Below are positions 1-14,894 of a DNA stretch of 64,000 bases, one piece after another. The DNA comes from Protonemura montana. Lineage: Eukaryota; Arthropoda; Insecta; Plecoptera; Nemouridae. Below the pieces are notes generated by a model that saw only the letters and a program-made list of their open reading frames with translations, was not told where the DNA came from and ran no database searches. The position numbers were made by a program, and so were the translations under genes. How positions within the stretch are numbered: the first letter of the stretch is position 1; each line of letters begins with the position of its first letter. Where the stretch lies: assembly GCA_947568835.1 (NCBI GenBank), contig OX387603.1, positions 23,584,651 to 23,648,650 on the forward strand. Reading direction: 5' to 3'.

Positions 1-3000
1 TTTTAATTTGCATAATAATTCGGGTAATGTAGCTAATCATTTAGCCATTGATATCATGACAGAAGGGAAGCTTTTTGCTCCCAAATTGATAGACACAGGA
101 ACCTTTTATAAGCACAGAAAATCTTGCTTCGTTATTGATACCATAATATCATTTTATTATACGAAAGACTTCCTCACGGGAATCAAATTCTACATAAAAC
201 CAGGAGGGATCACTCCCTTTTTTACTAATTAATTTACTAACAGCAGATTTCATACTCACCATTTACCATACTCTTTCAGATATAATGTTTTTAAATAGTT
301 CGCCTTTACTAAAATTTTAATTAAAATTTTATGGTTTCCATTTCTCATTCACCGTTTGGATCTCAGGAATTATTTTCATATAGGAAGAGGATGAACACTG
401 CTTTCCCATGCGATTATCAATGGGTAAGACTAAAAGCCCCTGCAGGATGGAGGGTTTCAATGGCGCACACACACACTCATGCACACAACAGCATAGAATC
501 GTATTGAAACGAACAATTACTCTGCGCTGGTGGGCACCCATGTGTGCCCATCGTCGTGAATAAAGATTTATATTGATTCGGACATTTTATTCTGATGATA
601 ATAAGGCATAATGCGATATATTCTATTGTTATTAACCCACACCGTGTCTTTTTTTGCCAGTTATCTCATATTCCATGCGCCAATGATCTCGACACATAGT
701 ATCGATCCCACAATATTCCCCACTCACACACAAATGGCAACTGAATTATGTATTAGTGCTTGCATGCATGCGCTTTTTGTTGGAAGTAGTGTGCATTTAT
801 TTGCGAAAAATAGAATGAGCATTGCACTTAGAAGACGATTAATCAGCTTCAAATTAACGGCAAATTTCCATTTTGCCCCGACTTTGAGCCGAGGAAACGC
901 TATCAAGCTTACTTTGCCTGATAACCTTAATCGGGCGACATTGTTACAGCACAATTTCATTCTGAAAATTATTTTGTCTGCTTAGCAATGTATTTGGGGA
1001 GACATCATAAGGTATTTAATTGTAGTGTATTTCTTCTCTCAGTCATTTAGGAGAATAACACTCTTCTGAGAATTTTCAGAATACGTATACTAGTGATATT
1101 TCCAAAACTAAAACTAAATTCGGTAAAGAGTACCTTAAAAACTCAAGTACTATGATCTCTAACAACAAGTCTTTGTTAACGTATTTGAAGAAGTCAATAT
1201 TTACCTCTGAAACATGTTAGCTGTCAGAATTGATTGATTGAGCTTCGTTGTCGAATGTATTGCATTGCAATTCTATTTCTGGTGTTTACCTTATGGGAGG
1301 GTTGGGGTAGGTGTATGAGTTGGCAACACAGCTTCAACAATCGAGTCAAGACGGGTTGGGTTGGCAACGACAAAATAAATAAGAATCATACAAATACCCT
1401 GCTGATTTCCACTTGAAAACTTGCAAAACCCAATGCCTATGAGTTTTTGGAACGTACCATAGAAAAATCTTTCTTATTTGTGGACCTTGTAGGGTCTGGT
1501 GGTTGAAATTTGCTTGAAAACATTTTCCCCGAGGGATGATGACTAAAAACTGTTGAAAAAATTAAACAATATCGAGTAAGTGGCCAACTTACATTGTGAT
1601 CAAGTCAAAAGTTTGCCTGTGGCTGCAAAACAAAAATAATAAAGGTAATGCATCTCATAATAACTTGCTTTTATAAATCACAATGCACGTGTGCAATATC
1701 TGTCCCTCAAGGTTCGGCTGACATTAAATATTCGCCTGAAGAAAGCACACTTTGCATGATACTACAAGACGCTATCATCGCCATAGAGAAAGTCTTTCAG
1801 CTCAGGTGATAGATCGAAAACGATTTAACAATACGCAAGTTAAGTAATAACACTATAAAATTAGATCATATTAATTTATACAATACAAATTACAACCCGT
1901 AAGTACTTTCGCTCTGAAAATTAATAGATACGATAAATGGAGTATGCATAGACATGGCGTGTCCCTTTCAATTTTTTTTAATCGTAATGCTAACGTTATC
2001 AGCCTGATCAACTAACAGTCAAAACGCCCATGCATTACGACCTAAGAGCACTGGTAGCTCAGTCATATTATGCGGCAGTCAAGTGGGGAAATGCTTTTAT
2101 ATTCCAACAGGTTCTCTAAAATGCAAGCAAAAATCCCTGTGTATCCCACCAAATCCCACAGTCATCATATCAAAAAATTAAGCCCAGAATTTTCCAAATG
2201 TTTAAAGAACAAAAACTGTTTGAAGGCCTCCGAATATTTTGAAACACAACTTGTTGCGGCCACTATGTTTGAAAATGTTATCCATTGACTTCTCTCCACG
2301 GTAAATACTTGCTGGTAATCGATCGATTAGTATCCGTACACACATTCTCGACATCACATATCGACAAGTCACTGTGTGCAAGATTTCTCCCGAGGTAGGG
2401 ACTCTGGCGCACTTGTTCCAATCACCGCCGTGTGCATTCCTCGACTTCTTCAGCATGTCTCGGCGCGCACGGCGTTGTCGCAAGTCGCAACAGAAGGTGG
2501 AAGTCATGCGAAGAATGGGATCGGCGGCGGGCTGCAAGTGCCGTGTTTGCTTTGTTTGACTCTATCACGATCACGCACCTACGTTTTAGTGTCGTGATAG
2601 GCGAGTTCAGTTCTTGAATGCACATTACCTAATGGCGGATCGACATCGTGTGCCAGGGCAAAGTGTTTATCCATGAGGAGCCCCAAAGCTGCGATCAACT
2701 GATACTTTCTTCGGGTGATTTCAGTTGATTTATTGCATCGATATATCTTTGTTGCAATTCAATATCCAAAGGCAAACATGAAAAGGAAAGTTTTTCTTTT
2801 ATAATTCGTCGCATTATTTTCATCGTCCTTTTTGGGAATGTTATTTTTGTTCGCATTTCAACTAGATCATTTCACAAATCAAAAGTCAAGTCTGAAAATT
2901 TTGTTTCCTTGACTTCAATTTAAAAAAACTTCGATTTACGAATTCCGTTTACTCAATTCCGTTTATTTACCTCAAACATTGTACGTTTTTTTCGACTAAA

Positions 3001-6000
3001 ATCTTAATTGCCGACGAATCTCCTCTTTAACTATGTCAATTTCCGCTCCTCTTTCATTTTTCGGGTTTATCGAGACTGTATTTTTATAGAATCAAGATAA
3101 AAAAATTAATCAAAATCTCATTTGCATCTTAATGTAAATTGGAAACAAATTCTCAAGTTTAAAACCGAAAACATTTTCGTTAGTTTGTAATTATTCCATA
3201 ATTAGGAACGTCTTTACCCGCGCTGCTCATACTCGCCTCGAATTCTAAATTGGCTTGCGCTTTAAACGTACGTTACGGCACACACAATTAATTCGTATAA
3301 TTCATGTAAGTTTCTTATATAAATATGTTTTTAAGGAATGATATGGCTTCCTCTAATTAAGAAAGTAGTTGGCTGGCTCGAAGTACGTCCCTTGTTTGTG
3401 CTGTGAAGAAATGCGTAGACGACGTTATATTATGGACAGGATGCCTCCCAATTAATAATGATGGATAACTACCGAGCATGGTTCACATTTTGGGTGTTCA
3501 ACCTTCTCATCTGCTAGCGACGACGAGAAGTTCAAGTTGGGAAACACATTCAAGTCAGAAGTCTTGCATCTTAACCCCATAGGATTCGAACCTCGTTGAA
3601 ATCTTACCGTTTGGACAAGAATACATTTTACTTTGAGCCAGTAATGAACGTATGGAAAATAAATAGAATTACTGTCTGTTCATTACTGTGTTCACAATTT
3701 ATGTTCTGTTGAATTGGAAACGCAATAGAAAATATCAATTTGCTACCTGCAATATTATTAATTGTGTTCACTCAGCTAGATCCACTTTGGATAAAACAAA
3801 AAACACAGAAGACACTTATAAACACCGTGATTAATTATTCTTATCAAGATTTCTATAAAAAGGTGTGGTTTTCTACTTGGAAACGTATTCTACAGTCACA
3901 GCTTCCACTGCAAATAAAATTAATTATCTATGTCTACCTCTTTTGAGCCAAGCAGAAAAAAAAAAGTGTATTATATATCTGTGTGATCTGTAATGCAAAG
4001 CAAATGTCATCTGGCTGTCATGCAAGCGGACATGAAAGATAGCACTGACGACGATTTTCATTTATTCGTTCAGATGGGTCCATTTGTTTCAAGCAGCTCA
4101 GAGACTCAGAAGCAATTGATTTGGCCAGATTGATAAGTAATATTTAAGAACGCGCTGTTGTGACAAGAAACCCAGATGGACTGACCTTAAAGTCTACTAA
4201 ACAATTTCATTTCTTATTAGACATAGAGTAAAATGCAGTCCCTTTGAGATGTCTTAATCTCAAAATATTTCTTGTATTTTTTTGTCATTAATGTCTTTAT
4301 TTACCTTTCCCATTTCTACAAACAGGTATAGATTGCATCTTTTAGGTAAACAAGATGGTAAACAAGTGAGGGCCAGTTTTTAACTGTTCGTTTTAAAGAT
4401 AACTGCCAGTAAAATATCCATCTCTTTTTTAACAGCCAATCAGATACACCGATTTGCACCTTTACCTGTGGTTGCTGAAACTTGTTCAATTATCTTCAGA
4501 ACACAACAGATATTACACTTGGACCAAAGGACTAAAAAACTGAGAGTTGGTAACTTAATGGAAATGCATAAAAACGTAGTAGACAATGCAGGATTTGTGT
4601 TTTTTCTGGTGTTTTTATATCACATGGAGGCTCAGATTAGCAAGCGATTTATGATACAATATTTTACACACATTGAACGGGGGAAATGCGTCTAATATCA
4701 GTGTGCCCCAAGGTGTAAGGTCCAGGTGAAATAGCCCAAAGACTGGTCTGTCAGTCATCATGTATACGCACCGTAGTCGTGCACGTGAAATGTAGGTTAG
4801 GGCGGTTACTCCAACTTCTAGCGTTATTGTGCGATCACGGCCGTGAAAGGGAAAGCTCGTGTGTTGGCAGGTCTTTGGGTCTAAGCTCTGGGTGTTCTTA
4901 TGGTAGCCCAGTTAGATCACTCACCACGGATTGAATTTCAGTCCATATTTCAGATGCAACCGCGAACTCGATGCACTCACAAAATCGGCGCTTGGAAAAT
5001 TAGTGTAATTACATGTTTCGAATTTGCGGTGAAGCAAGTTCATAGTCAGTCAATTAAACTCGTTGAAAGGTGGGCCGATTGCGCGGTCTGGTTTGAAATG
5101 GTGCTGACAGGTGAGAATTATACGTTGGTCGTGAAGAGACACGTTGTAATTGGTTCACTGAGTGCAAATTTAGGTAATAGGACATTGTGTTACCTGGGTA
5201 GATAAAAAAATAGGTATGTAGAAAATAAGGGAAGGAAAAACTGGGACAATTTTTAATTAATTCTCAATGTGATTACCACTGACTTCGTTTGAAATCCTAG
5301 AGAAGTAATATTTAAAAATAAGCGTACTTATATTTGTCACCACAAATCTAGTCGGCGAATTGACATAAATCTAGATTTCATATTTTAAATCGAATGCATT
5401 CATATATAACGGTGTTACAATTCAATTTAAAAACGGGGAATAAAATTTTGACATTTTGCAGTTTTATTTAAATTTATCACATTGTGAAATATTTCCACAT
5501 CGCATGCAATTTCTTCGACAGTGAATAAATTTCATGAAGATCGAGTTGCACCTGAAATGTGTAAAATTCGTACTCGAGTCAAAATTGAAAAATCTGTGTT
5601 AGGAGAGTTTTTTGGTTACCTATAGTTCCAAGCAGGTAGCGATCACACTAGCGCCATCTAGCGAGCAAACGAGATTTCTTAGCAGGTTGCTAGCAACCTC
5701 GCAGCTAACAAAGCGATTACTATCAATATCTGCAGCGAGAGGAAGTGAAAGCAAAACTCGATCTTGACTTGTTCTTTGCAAAGATAATTTATTATCCAGT
5801 TTAAACTATGTATATTAGAATTGATAATTAGAAGCGAGTGGAATTTACAACAGTCTGTTAGCTCGGACGTTTTGACAGTATACGCTTTTTGCACTAAGCG
5901 AGCACATTCGAGTGATTCACTATAAAAATATGCTAATTTTAATCTTCGAGAAACAATTGTACGTAACAAAGTCGTTACTCATACTCGTATCCTTTCGGCG

Positions 6001-8870
6001 TTGTGGGTAAAGCAGTGCTAGACTGGAGATGCACTTAGGTGCCGTTCCATACGGAGGTGAAATAAAATTAGCTAAAACAGATCGTTGGGCGTCTAAGCCC
6101 TGACTTTAAGAATCCGTGTTTTTTTTCACGTCTTGCCCAATCGATCGTTGAACTTCGTGTATTGAAAACTGATGATAATTATTTCTGTCAGGTTTTTCAT
6201 TTAAATTTGTTAAAATACCATGCATAATTAATGCGAGAAATCAATTAAAACCCAAGGAACTAATTTGCAAATTGATCAATGGTGTCTGAACTTTAATAGA
6301 TGGCATACCGAATGCGTGGCCTACTCTTCTGTTCGAAATATAGGTCTGGCACGACATTCTCGTGCGAGCATGTCGAATGTGATGTTAGGCGAACGCCTTC
6401 GAAATGAGTGTCCGAGTCTAAATACCATCGTGGTCCTTAATACCGCCCTAGCTCCATCACCCAAGGTGGCACGCAGCGAAATGTCACAACCTCCTCATCC
6501 TCATTCGTTCGTTTGTCACGGGTTTCGCCGCCAAAATCTTCGGTCATCCTTTCATTGCGACTTGTTACAAGTGCCCGAAATGATCCAGGACAATGCGGAT
6601 CTTTCGTAATAAATAAAACTATTTACAATGGCACCAGATTGCGACCAATAAATAATATGCACATTTCCCCAATCGAAGGTAAATTCGTGCCCGAATGTAG
6701 TTTGATGTAAAATGCGATAGACGCAAATACTATTTTATGTGTGCGCTAGAATGGAGTGATTAGTTATAGCGTGTGATTTCAATAGGTCCAACTTTCAAAC
6801 GGTTTCATTGCTGGTATGCCCGAGCAGCTCACAAAGGAATTGTCTTGATTTACGATTGTCAAAATGTGAAATAAATATCGTGGATTAAAATTCAGAGAAT
6901 TCATGTGATTTGCATAGGATAGGTCGCCAAGAACCCCTCGAATTAAGCCTCCACGAACCAAATTATTTTCAAAAATAATATAAATTCTAAATTAAACCCT
7001 TGGTCACAATGTTTCATTCGCAAGAAACCTAAAAAAAATACAATTTTACGGTACATAACAGACATTTGTATTTTGTGAAATGTATCATGCTACGAGTACT
7101 TAAAAAGAAATAATCGGTTGGGTTGTTACACCTTTCTCTACTCTACAAAGACACAGACTCTGAATTAAGAATCAATTATCATCAACGTGTTAGTACAGAT
7201 AAGTCAAGTCGCTTTCACGCAGGTGCTAAGCTCTTAAAAAAAAATTCTTTAATATATAGGTTCATTTGACCACTACTTGTCCTTTCAGCAATTCGGTGTC
7301 GCTGAGACAAATACTGTAATTTATTAACCAAAATCTTCAAAGTGATTACAAAGTCATGACACTTTGATCCAGACTTATATCGTAATCTTGTGGCGACCGC
7401 CTGAAGCCAAATGTGGGGTCAAGAGTCTGGTAACTACCCATACTACCTTTGAGCCTACCTTTGCTACCTATGCTGTGTGGAGGGCGCTCTCCGTGCCAGA
7501 CAAACTATCCTAGGGAAATACAGACTGTTTTATATTTTCCCCAGAGAAAATCATCTTAAATATGCTCTTTCATATATTATTTCCATGTCGCTACAAAGAG
7601 TACCAGCCTTTTATGCCATCGTTTATCTTCATCAAAGTCGTTTGCTTCAATTTCATACTTGCATGTTTGATGCTTCCATATCTTATTTTTGACGACAAAA
7701 ATAATTGACACAGAATTAAAACTAACTTAATAATGTCAGGGTTTTTTGCGTGTAATTATTTAGTACAAGATGCCGGAGGTGCAGTTAATAAGCAAATGTA
7801 TAATTAAAAACATTTGTATAGCGAATGCTAATTTATTTTCCAAATAAAGCAGCAAAAAATGGTGAAGCGAATATCTCCTACTCTGAATTGACATCGAAAT
7901 AGACATGTGTCTTCACAATGATCACCAGACCATTCAGTGAAACCAATTGCTTTCCTATAGTATTGTTATTCCGATGCTATGGCTTCACAAGATTTAATTA
8001 ACATCGGAGATACGACCGATACCCAATAACTGTTACTCTCCATTATTTGAGTTAGTCCAATTTCATTCGATTTCTTTTATTTCTTTCGACAAAAGCAATC
8101 TTTCCTCCCCGTCATGGTGTTTCTGGTCCAGTGTCGAAATACCGCGCTCCAATACAGCGTTGTAAATGCGTATTCGTCTGTTGACGCCCGAGGTCAGCTT
8201 TGGGTGCCCCAGCATTGATCAAGCTCATCCTCTGTTTCATTTCAATCTTGTTCAATCCGACCGCAAAAGACCCGCGATTTTATTTGATCCAAACCATCTT
8301 CTATCTTCTTTTTTTACTTCGAACACCTTGCAATTCAGTTATTGTCCTTTTTGCACACGAAATCTCCCCCGTGGCAAGGCGGGCGTTGTGACGGGGCAGC
8401 AAACATACTCACAAAGACATCTTTTACTCGTTTGCAAAGAAACATCGAAAAACGACTCGTTCAATTCTCCATGCATTGTTTCTTTCCTTTCAACATATGC
8501 CATCTTTTTCGATTTTCTTCGCCTTGATATTATTATTTTTTCCCAGTGAAATGTGTTTTCCCGTCAAGGGATTTCGCTAATTCTATTTTCACTCGTCGTA
8601 CGCAGTTTTCGCCGTTACTTTTTGTGCCTTGTGCTTTCATCCTTCGTTTCCCACCAGTTCAAATTTAACTCGAAACAAATAAAACCCCCAGGAGACCGCT
8701 GTTGCGCCTTCTGAAGTTTATAACACAATGTAAACTAACTAAAAAAATGTCTCCCATGACACACTGTCACATTTGAACTAAAAGAGTCAATCGGATGAAA
8801 ATATAAGCGAACTCGATCATTAATATTGTAACCTAATTTAGGCTTGTTGAATTTTTAGTGCGGTTTTCGA
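1..8870. other. Intergenic stretch without a supported gene
   Basis: The open frames here are short (127 codons or fewer), overlap on both strands and show no recognisable domain. A tRNA B-box-like sequence on the minus strand near 3,582-3,594 has no A box at the right distance. A somewhat GC-richer patch at about 2,360-2,620 is open in several frames but gives no recognisable protein. Confidence 0.5.
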
Positions 8871-8874
8871 CTGT

Positions 8875-8990
8875 TTACTGTTTAGACAACAGGCCCTATG
8901 TCTAACGGGTCTAACGGCGTCGATTAATGAGCGGATGACGAATAGAACGATGATGAACATAACCTAGCCTTAAAACTAAGCCTTACCAAT
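8875..8990 (-). repeat. 3' part of a 5S-derived SINE (copy C)
   Basis: On the minus strand this stretch matches the 3' half of the element at 60,525-60,862: a TTCATCATC-type block, then a block resembling CATCC-CATTCAAT, then a GTTGTCAAAACAG-like end. Only the tail is present and the 5S-like head is missing, as expected of a 5'-truncated retrocopy. Confidence 0.55.
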
Positions 8991-8995
8991 CAAAA

Positions 8996-11340
8996 CATAG
9001 GAATAGATTAACAAGTATTCACGCCTAAGCCACCTTCAACAGAGATTCTTGAAACAAATAAAAATAATTGCCATGCCTGTGCACCGCCAAATGAAATCGT
9101 CAGGAATGAGAAATGCGGCCGATTCCTCCGACACTGTTGGTGCCGGACCTCCTCAGAGGCAGCAGCCGGTTTTACCAGAGGCACCCCCTGACTGATCGCC
9201 AGCAACCGAACGAGATACAAAGCACTTTCCAAATTTGGAACATATTAATTGTCTCCTGCTGTAGATGAAGTTTAATGTGTTTTACCAATCGCCTGGCAAA
9301 TCGGGCTCTTTTAACGAAGGTTTAACGGCCACCGCACTCAAATTAGACGGCGCGTTCGAAGGCGTTTGACAATCCTCATTCGATTCAATTTTATGGCGCA
9401 CTATTTATCGACACCTCCGCACCATGCCATGCATTGCAAACTTACATTTAATTAGACTATCTGAATATTTATGCAATTTTTTTCTTTATCATGCACGGTA
9501 ATGAACGGGAAATCAAAGTGACATTAAGATGCAATTAATTTTAGTACCGACCAGTACAACTTATTTATTGGCCACGTATTTGATCGCCAATTCGGATCAA
9601 TCTCGCTTAATCTGACTTTAGGAGGCCACAAACTTGCTTATATTTTTTACGCGCCGGGTATTTTGTGGATTGGGCAATGCGTTTGACACGCCATTGCTAT
9701 GGCTCACTCTGAGTAAATGTGATGCTGATTACCGATTTCTTGCAAGTTTGACCTGAAACCACTGCTCGATTTCAATCAATTTTATCATGTACATAAATGC
9801 AGTGTTAGCTACGACTTATATTTCGCCTTTACAGCCTCGGGAGTCAACAAGACTCTCAGAAAAAGTGACCACCGTGACAACGGCTTCCAATAATAACAAA
9901 AAACATCATTCTATGTACGTTTTATCCCAGCCATTACACAGGTCGAACGGTATCTGATAAATACTCACTGTTATCAGATCAAAGTAGTTTTAAATGCAAT
10001 ACGCAATGTTATCTTTACATATATAGTGCTCGCAAGTTCAATTAATAATATATGTGTTTTTCTTTCCTATCAATCAAAACTTACCGCGCAGTCTATTTGA
10101 CTTTCAGCAATCAATTATCTATTGATTGCATCTGAAGGGATCAGTCTAAACGGACCACCTAGAAATCATACAGCATGCCAGTGGGTAATTAAATAACTAA
10201 GTACAGGACTTCAGTTCACTGGAAGACATGTCAGTCAACTGAGCGATTTTTTTCGTGGGCACAAAACGGCTGTTTTACATGTGATAGCTGTCACACCATA
10301 GCACAGCCCGCAGCGCGTTCAATATGCACTGCAAGGTATTTGACCGAAGGTGGATGGGGATCATTGATATTCAGCATTTAAATTTGCATTCAGGCCCTTC
10401 CTGTCAATTCGCAGCAATATTTTTGTCCATTGTTCAATGAGATCAGCTAGGTTAATGTATTTGTATTATTGATCTGAAATTTTAATGATAAAAACGAGAA
10501 TTACGGCCAAAAATGTTCATTTATTAAACGTATATGTTGTACCTCAATAACAAGGATACAATACATTTTGCTAGCGGATACGTGTGATCATGTTGATAAT
10601 GATTGTAAACAGAAAATCCTATATCGAATTTAGTGCCGATTCTAGCGTCATCGGAAGGCGCCGAGACGGTAAAGTGTGCTCTGAGCACGACCTAGAGGAT
10701 TACATGAAATAGGTAACTGACCTACTCGGGGGATAATATTAAAACAAAGCTGAGTGAAGGGCAGTATGACGCATACATCGTAGTGTAGGTGTTGCAAGTC
10801 GAGGACCACGACAAGGGTCTCACAAGGTCTTGCAAACACGTCCAGATGGGTTGGTGTTTTGGTCTAAGTCGGCTTGTGCCAAGTTGCTAAGCCTCGGGTC
10901 TTGGGTAAAAGCTAATTAGTAAGGCTACACTCGCAGCTGAAAGGATGGACTCTCAATTATACAAAAAAAAACGCACTTCGGGTATTTATTAACATAAAAT
11001 CGATTGCGTTTGCGAAAACTCGTGATTATGGTTTTGAAACACATTGAAAACTTTACTGAATTAGACCCTTTCGTTACATGGGAAAGATCTTAAGTTGATT
11101 TGATCGATTGAAAAAGGCAAAACTTCTCTTATCAACGTTATCCCGGAAAAAAATTGCCAAGACAATAAGAACAATCGGTGTACTATTTACTAGAGTCTTT
11201 AACTAATTTCCAAAATTCTTATTGATGTTTGAACAAGAGATGTTAGGGGGGAAGGGGGGTCGTTTTACTTGTATTACAGGATGAAAGGATTCAACAAATC
11301 GTTACATCCATACACACCCCTCTTCATTACGACAGGCAGT
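8996..11340. other. Intergenic stretch, nothing recognised
   Basis: There are no convincing exons. A minus-strand open frame of 74 codons at 9,008-9,232 matches no family I know. The rest is AT-rich unique-looking sequence. Confidence 0.45.
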
Positions 11341-11426
11341 GAACTTCGAACCCGGGACATGACAACTGAAAATTCGGGTCCTTCTGATTTGTGACCTTGA
11401 AAACACGTTGCCGTGCTAAGCCTCTC
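11341..11426 (-). repeat. tRNA-like SINE head (degenerate)
   Basis: Read on the minus strand, an A-box-like block (11,408-11,424, containing GGCTTAGCACGG) is followed about 50 nt later by a B-box-like block (11,343-11,356, containing GGGTTCGAAGTTC). The spacing is longer than in a normal tRNA and no acceptor stem can be formed, so this is more likely a tRNA-derived SINE relic than a tRNA gene. Confidence 0.3.
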
Positions 11427-11749
11427 ATAAACTCATATTATTTGCTCATATTTAAAAATTAAACTTTAAAGCACTGGCGTTTTTGGTCACTAAAAAGTGG
11501 GAGTGACCTTCATTACGCGTCCCATGAGTTTTTCCTTAAATATCCGTCAACTTAACACTGGAAAGTCCTTGACGACCGTTTTGAGAAGTGTCTGTTAGTG
11601 GAATTCACACGGTTGACTTCTGACAGTGGACACAGTCACTGAGACGAGAGGTTATTGGTCTTCGATGTCACATAACAGGGTCTGACATTGATTTTCTCAT
11701 CGGTTAACTGGTGGAGATGGCAATTTTTTAAAACTCTTGGAACTCAGGC

Positions 11750-11785
11750 GAAATGAAATGGTCATTTCATTTCATTTCATTTCAT
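11750..11785. repeat. Pentanucleotide microsatellite with a short inverted copy
   Basis: The motif ATTTC/TTCAT is repeated about five times (11,763-11,785). It is preceded by its own complement (GAAATGAAATG, 11,750-11,760), so the start of the tract can fold into a small hairpin. Confidence 0.8.
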
Positions 11786-12084
11786 ATGACGGACTGTTAT
11801 CTCCTCAACCATTCGTTTATAAAGTGACTTTTATAAAGCCAGTTTAAACTTTTTTTTTTAGAAAATGCAGGAGCACCTTGGTCAAGATGTGCATGGCCTG
11901 ACAGCCGCTTAACGTGCTAACCTTATTCCTTTGACGAATATTTGCATGTCGGTAAACTGCATGTTAGTGGACTCAGAAAACGCCGATAACCTTCAAGGCC
12001 ACGTGGTCTTTTAAACCGTCGTTACGTATTAACCAACCATTTATTCCTAGCAACTATAAACTAGAGTTTTCACAGTTCGGTGAG

Positions 12085-12463
12085 ACGTGATATAAACGCC
12101 GGTTCTCATGAGATCACTAAAGTTAAGCAACACTTCGCTGGGTCACACATTGAGCAGACAACCACCATGAACATTGGCCAGTTCTGTTAAGCAGAGATCT
12201 TAGTGGATTGCAATTTGCAGTATAAAACCATGTCTCATCTTAGTTATCAACCTCTTTAACTCGTAGATCCAATCGGTGTGCTCTTCGACGGGATCATCTT
12301 TATGCCTGTATCGGGTGTTAACTTCTAGAATCTAGACTAACCTTAGGTTTGTCAACATTTCCATTATCGCCCACTCAATCGCCGATACCATGAGACCAGT
12401 GCCACATGGCTTGTTGTCAAAACAGTGCGTCGTTAAAAAATCTCCACCAATCAATCAATCAAC
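12085..12463 (+). repeat. 5S rRNA-derived SINE (SINE3-like), copy A
   Basis: The head (about 12,091-12,180) resembles the internal part of 5S rRNA: CGGTTCTC, GATCAC and AAGTTAAGCAAC occur in the right order and spacing, matching the A-box side of the 5S internal promoter. A body of about 250 bp follows, which includes a CCAGTGCCACATGGC block and GTTGTCAAAACAGTGCGTC, and the element ends in an (AATC)n tail. The same body and tail occur at 60.5 kb, 61.45 kb, 40.4 kb (minus) and 8.9 kb (minus). SINE3 elements with 5S-derived heads are known from fish and other animals. Assignment to that class is inferred from the head; the family name is unknown. Confidence 0.65.
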
Positions 12464-14894
12464 CTGTTGTTTCATCACTCAACGATCAATATGCATGTGA
12501 AATATGGTTCAGTTCATCAGGTGACAGGTAAGTATTGCCAGACATTGATTTGAAGGGATCGGACCTGCGATCCCAACCATTCCTAGTAAAACTAGCTAAA
12601 GGTGAGAAACATTTGAAGCGAGAAAATGTCAAGTGATTCGGGAGACGAGTGACCTTTTTACTAACTTGTTAATTTGAATGAGACAATTGAATTAAGAACG
12701 TCTTTGACACCTTTTCATATCACAGACCTTTATTAAATCTAATTTGCTAAAATTTGAGAAAGATGTTCTATGATGCAAGTGAAGGTTTAGTTTCTATTCA
12801 ATATCGCATATGACGAGCGACGTAACAGGCTAGCAATTGCTTTTCATAACCCCTCAAAGACCAGTATGAATCTCGATCCTCTCATACCCTATCCTCGAGG
12901 CCATTGACTACCATTGACATACTATTTAAAAACCACAATTTAGAGCGATAATAGATGAAGTCCATTCATTAGAAGCGGGCTTGAACCATTCATGCAAAGT
13001 CTTGCAAATAAATTGTTGTTATTGTCTGCCCAAGCTCACATCTTGCAACCCAGTACTAGAATTGTAAGCTATAGATTGCAGTAGGCATAGAAATCTGAAC
13101 GTTAGTAGTCAAATCTAAATGAGCCCTTACAGCACTTATTTTTATTTTAACACACTTTTTTGATCGGTGACTAAATTACTGCTGGCACAACGATTTTAAC
13201 ATTAAATGATGTCTTTTAAAATTCACACTATTTCTTATGTATTCAGATTTTTATGTAAAAACGAATACAATAGAATAATGCATAAGAAATTGAAAATTAT
13301 TTGTGACCAAAACTGCAATCGAATCCAATTGAGACCCCAATTTTTGAACCCAATTCAACTCAATTATTTTCCTTATAACTAATATGCCCTTAAAACATGC
13401 TCATCTTATATCAATTCACCCCCAGCTTTGATACCCACGTGATTATATATTCTATTGTGTACAAGCCACAGAGAAGAAAAGTACCCAATCCTGTCGTGTA
13501 ATGTGACATTGATCTGCCACATGTCATACGCAGTGTCTGCCGCACAAAAAGGTAGCTGTCGCAACAGCTGGCCATCTGGCATCACGACAAAGCAGAGAGC
13601 ATGTAATACATGGGCATAGGTTCTGTCAGGCAAGGTTGGACACAGGCGGTACCACGGGAGACGGTACCGAATTTCTAGGAGATCATGATAGAAGATATTG
13701 ATCTATAATATTTTTAATTGTAGTACGGGGAATTTTAATTCTGTTTGTGCTCCCCTTTTTTGTGTGCCTATAATCAATGTCACAGTAATCGTTTTAGTGT
13801 ACGCTAGTCTAAAAATCAGGTATAACATGCGAGTTCATATTTGAACCATGGCTATTTTCCGCCGGTGTTTTCAAATTTGCTGACGATTTTAATTGTTTCT
13901 TGACACGAATTGCTCGCCTGTAATTATTTCTTCGTGCCAGGTTTAATAAGTCTTGCCAAGATGGGCGTGCACGGTGACTTTGTGATACAAATATTTGTAC
14001 TTTTTAATGAGTGACGTGCACTTTCATGTATTCGCGAGTACTCGCTTCTATCGCGAGTTTGTAGACGTCAATTTTGTGCGCCGCCTCCGGCGTTTTCTTC
14101 ACATCTACTGAGAAGTTCTCAGCTGACTTACTTCAGTGTCAAGATTCATTCAAGCTGCAATTTATTCCAAGGTTCGATGACAAGTTATGGCTTACAAACT
14201 ACCACATTTCCTCGAATACGAGAATCCTTACAATTACTCGCGTGTAATTACTAATTATGTATTTAAATAAAATATTCGTCTCTGGTTGAAATCTTGCAGT
14301 CACATCTTACAGCCGAACAAACGGTCGTGCTAAATATTTATGCAATGAGATGTTATTCATAAATTTTCTTTGAACCCAAGCAGCGCTAATTGGAGACTCG
14401 CAGCAATTCCACCGACTCTACGGAACACCTTGCAACTAATTGTTAATTTGTCTCGCTTTAATGGTGCACGATAGTGATTTTTTTAATTAGTGTCGCAACT
14501 GATTTGCTGCATGAGCAACATGAAATAGTTATTCGATGTTGGCGCCTCCATATGTCAATGGACGACCGAGCCAGAATCTAGATTGTCAAAAGTCAAGTCT
14601 CTCTGAGTATCGCATTTTATGTATCTCCTAGATGTCTAGCTCGAAAACTAATTAGCTTCTGTAATTTCAAAACAATTATTTTGTATCTCAGCCACTCAAA
14701 TAATTAAAAATATTTTTAGAAGACACACGATACTCTTTAATATCAATCGCGACACTTCTAGCCACTACAGCGAAGCGTTGCGAGTTCGAATTTTTTGCTC
14801 CGTCCTCGACGAAGATCTCGTGCTAGGAAATAATAATAATAATGAAAATAATGGCAGCCCCCGAGGTGGTGACGGTGGGCCAGCAAGTCTGTAC
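12464..14894. other. Intergenic stretch, nothing recognised
   Basis: This is AT-rich sequence. A minus-strand open frame at 13,406-13,633 (75 codons) reads like a diverged protein fragment but has no motif I can assign. Confidence 0.4.

Noticed and set aside
3560-3615. A tRNA or SINE with B box GGTTCGAATCC on the minus strand
   Set aside because: No A box at a usable distance and no pairing stems.
12085-12180. A 5S rRNA gene
   Set aside because: Only part of the 5S sequence is present, it is diverged, and it is followed by a repetitive body shared with other copies; it is a SINE head.
13406-13633. A transposase fragment on the minus strand
   Set aside because: A faint resemblance in one stretch only; no catalytic motif or terminal repeats.
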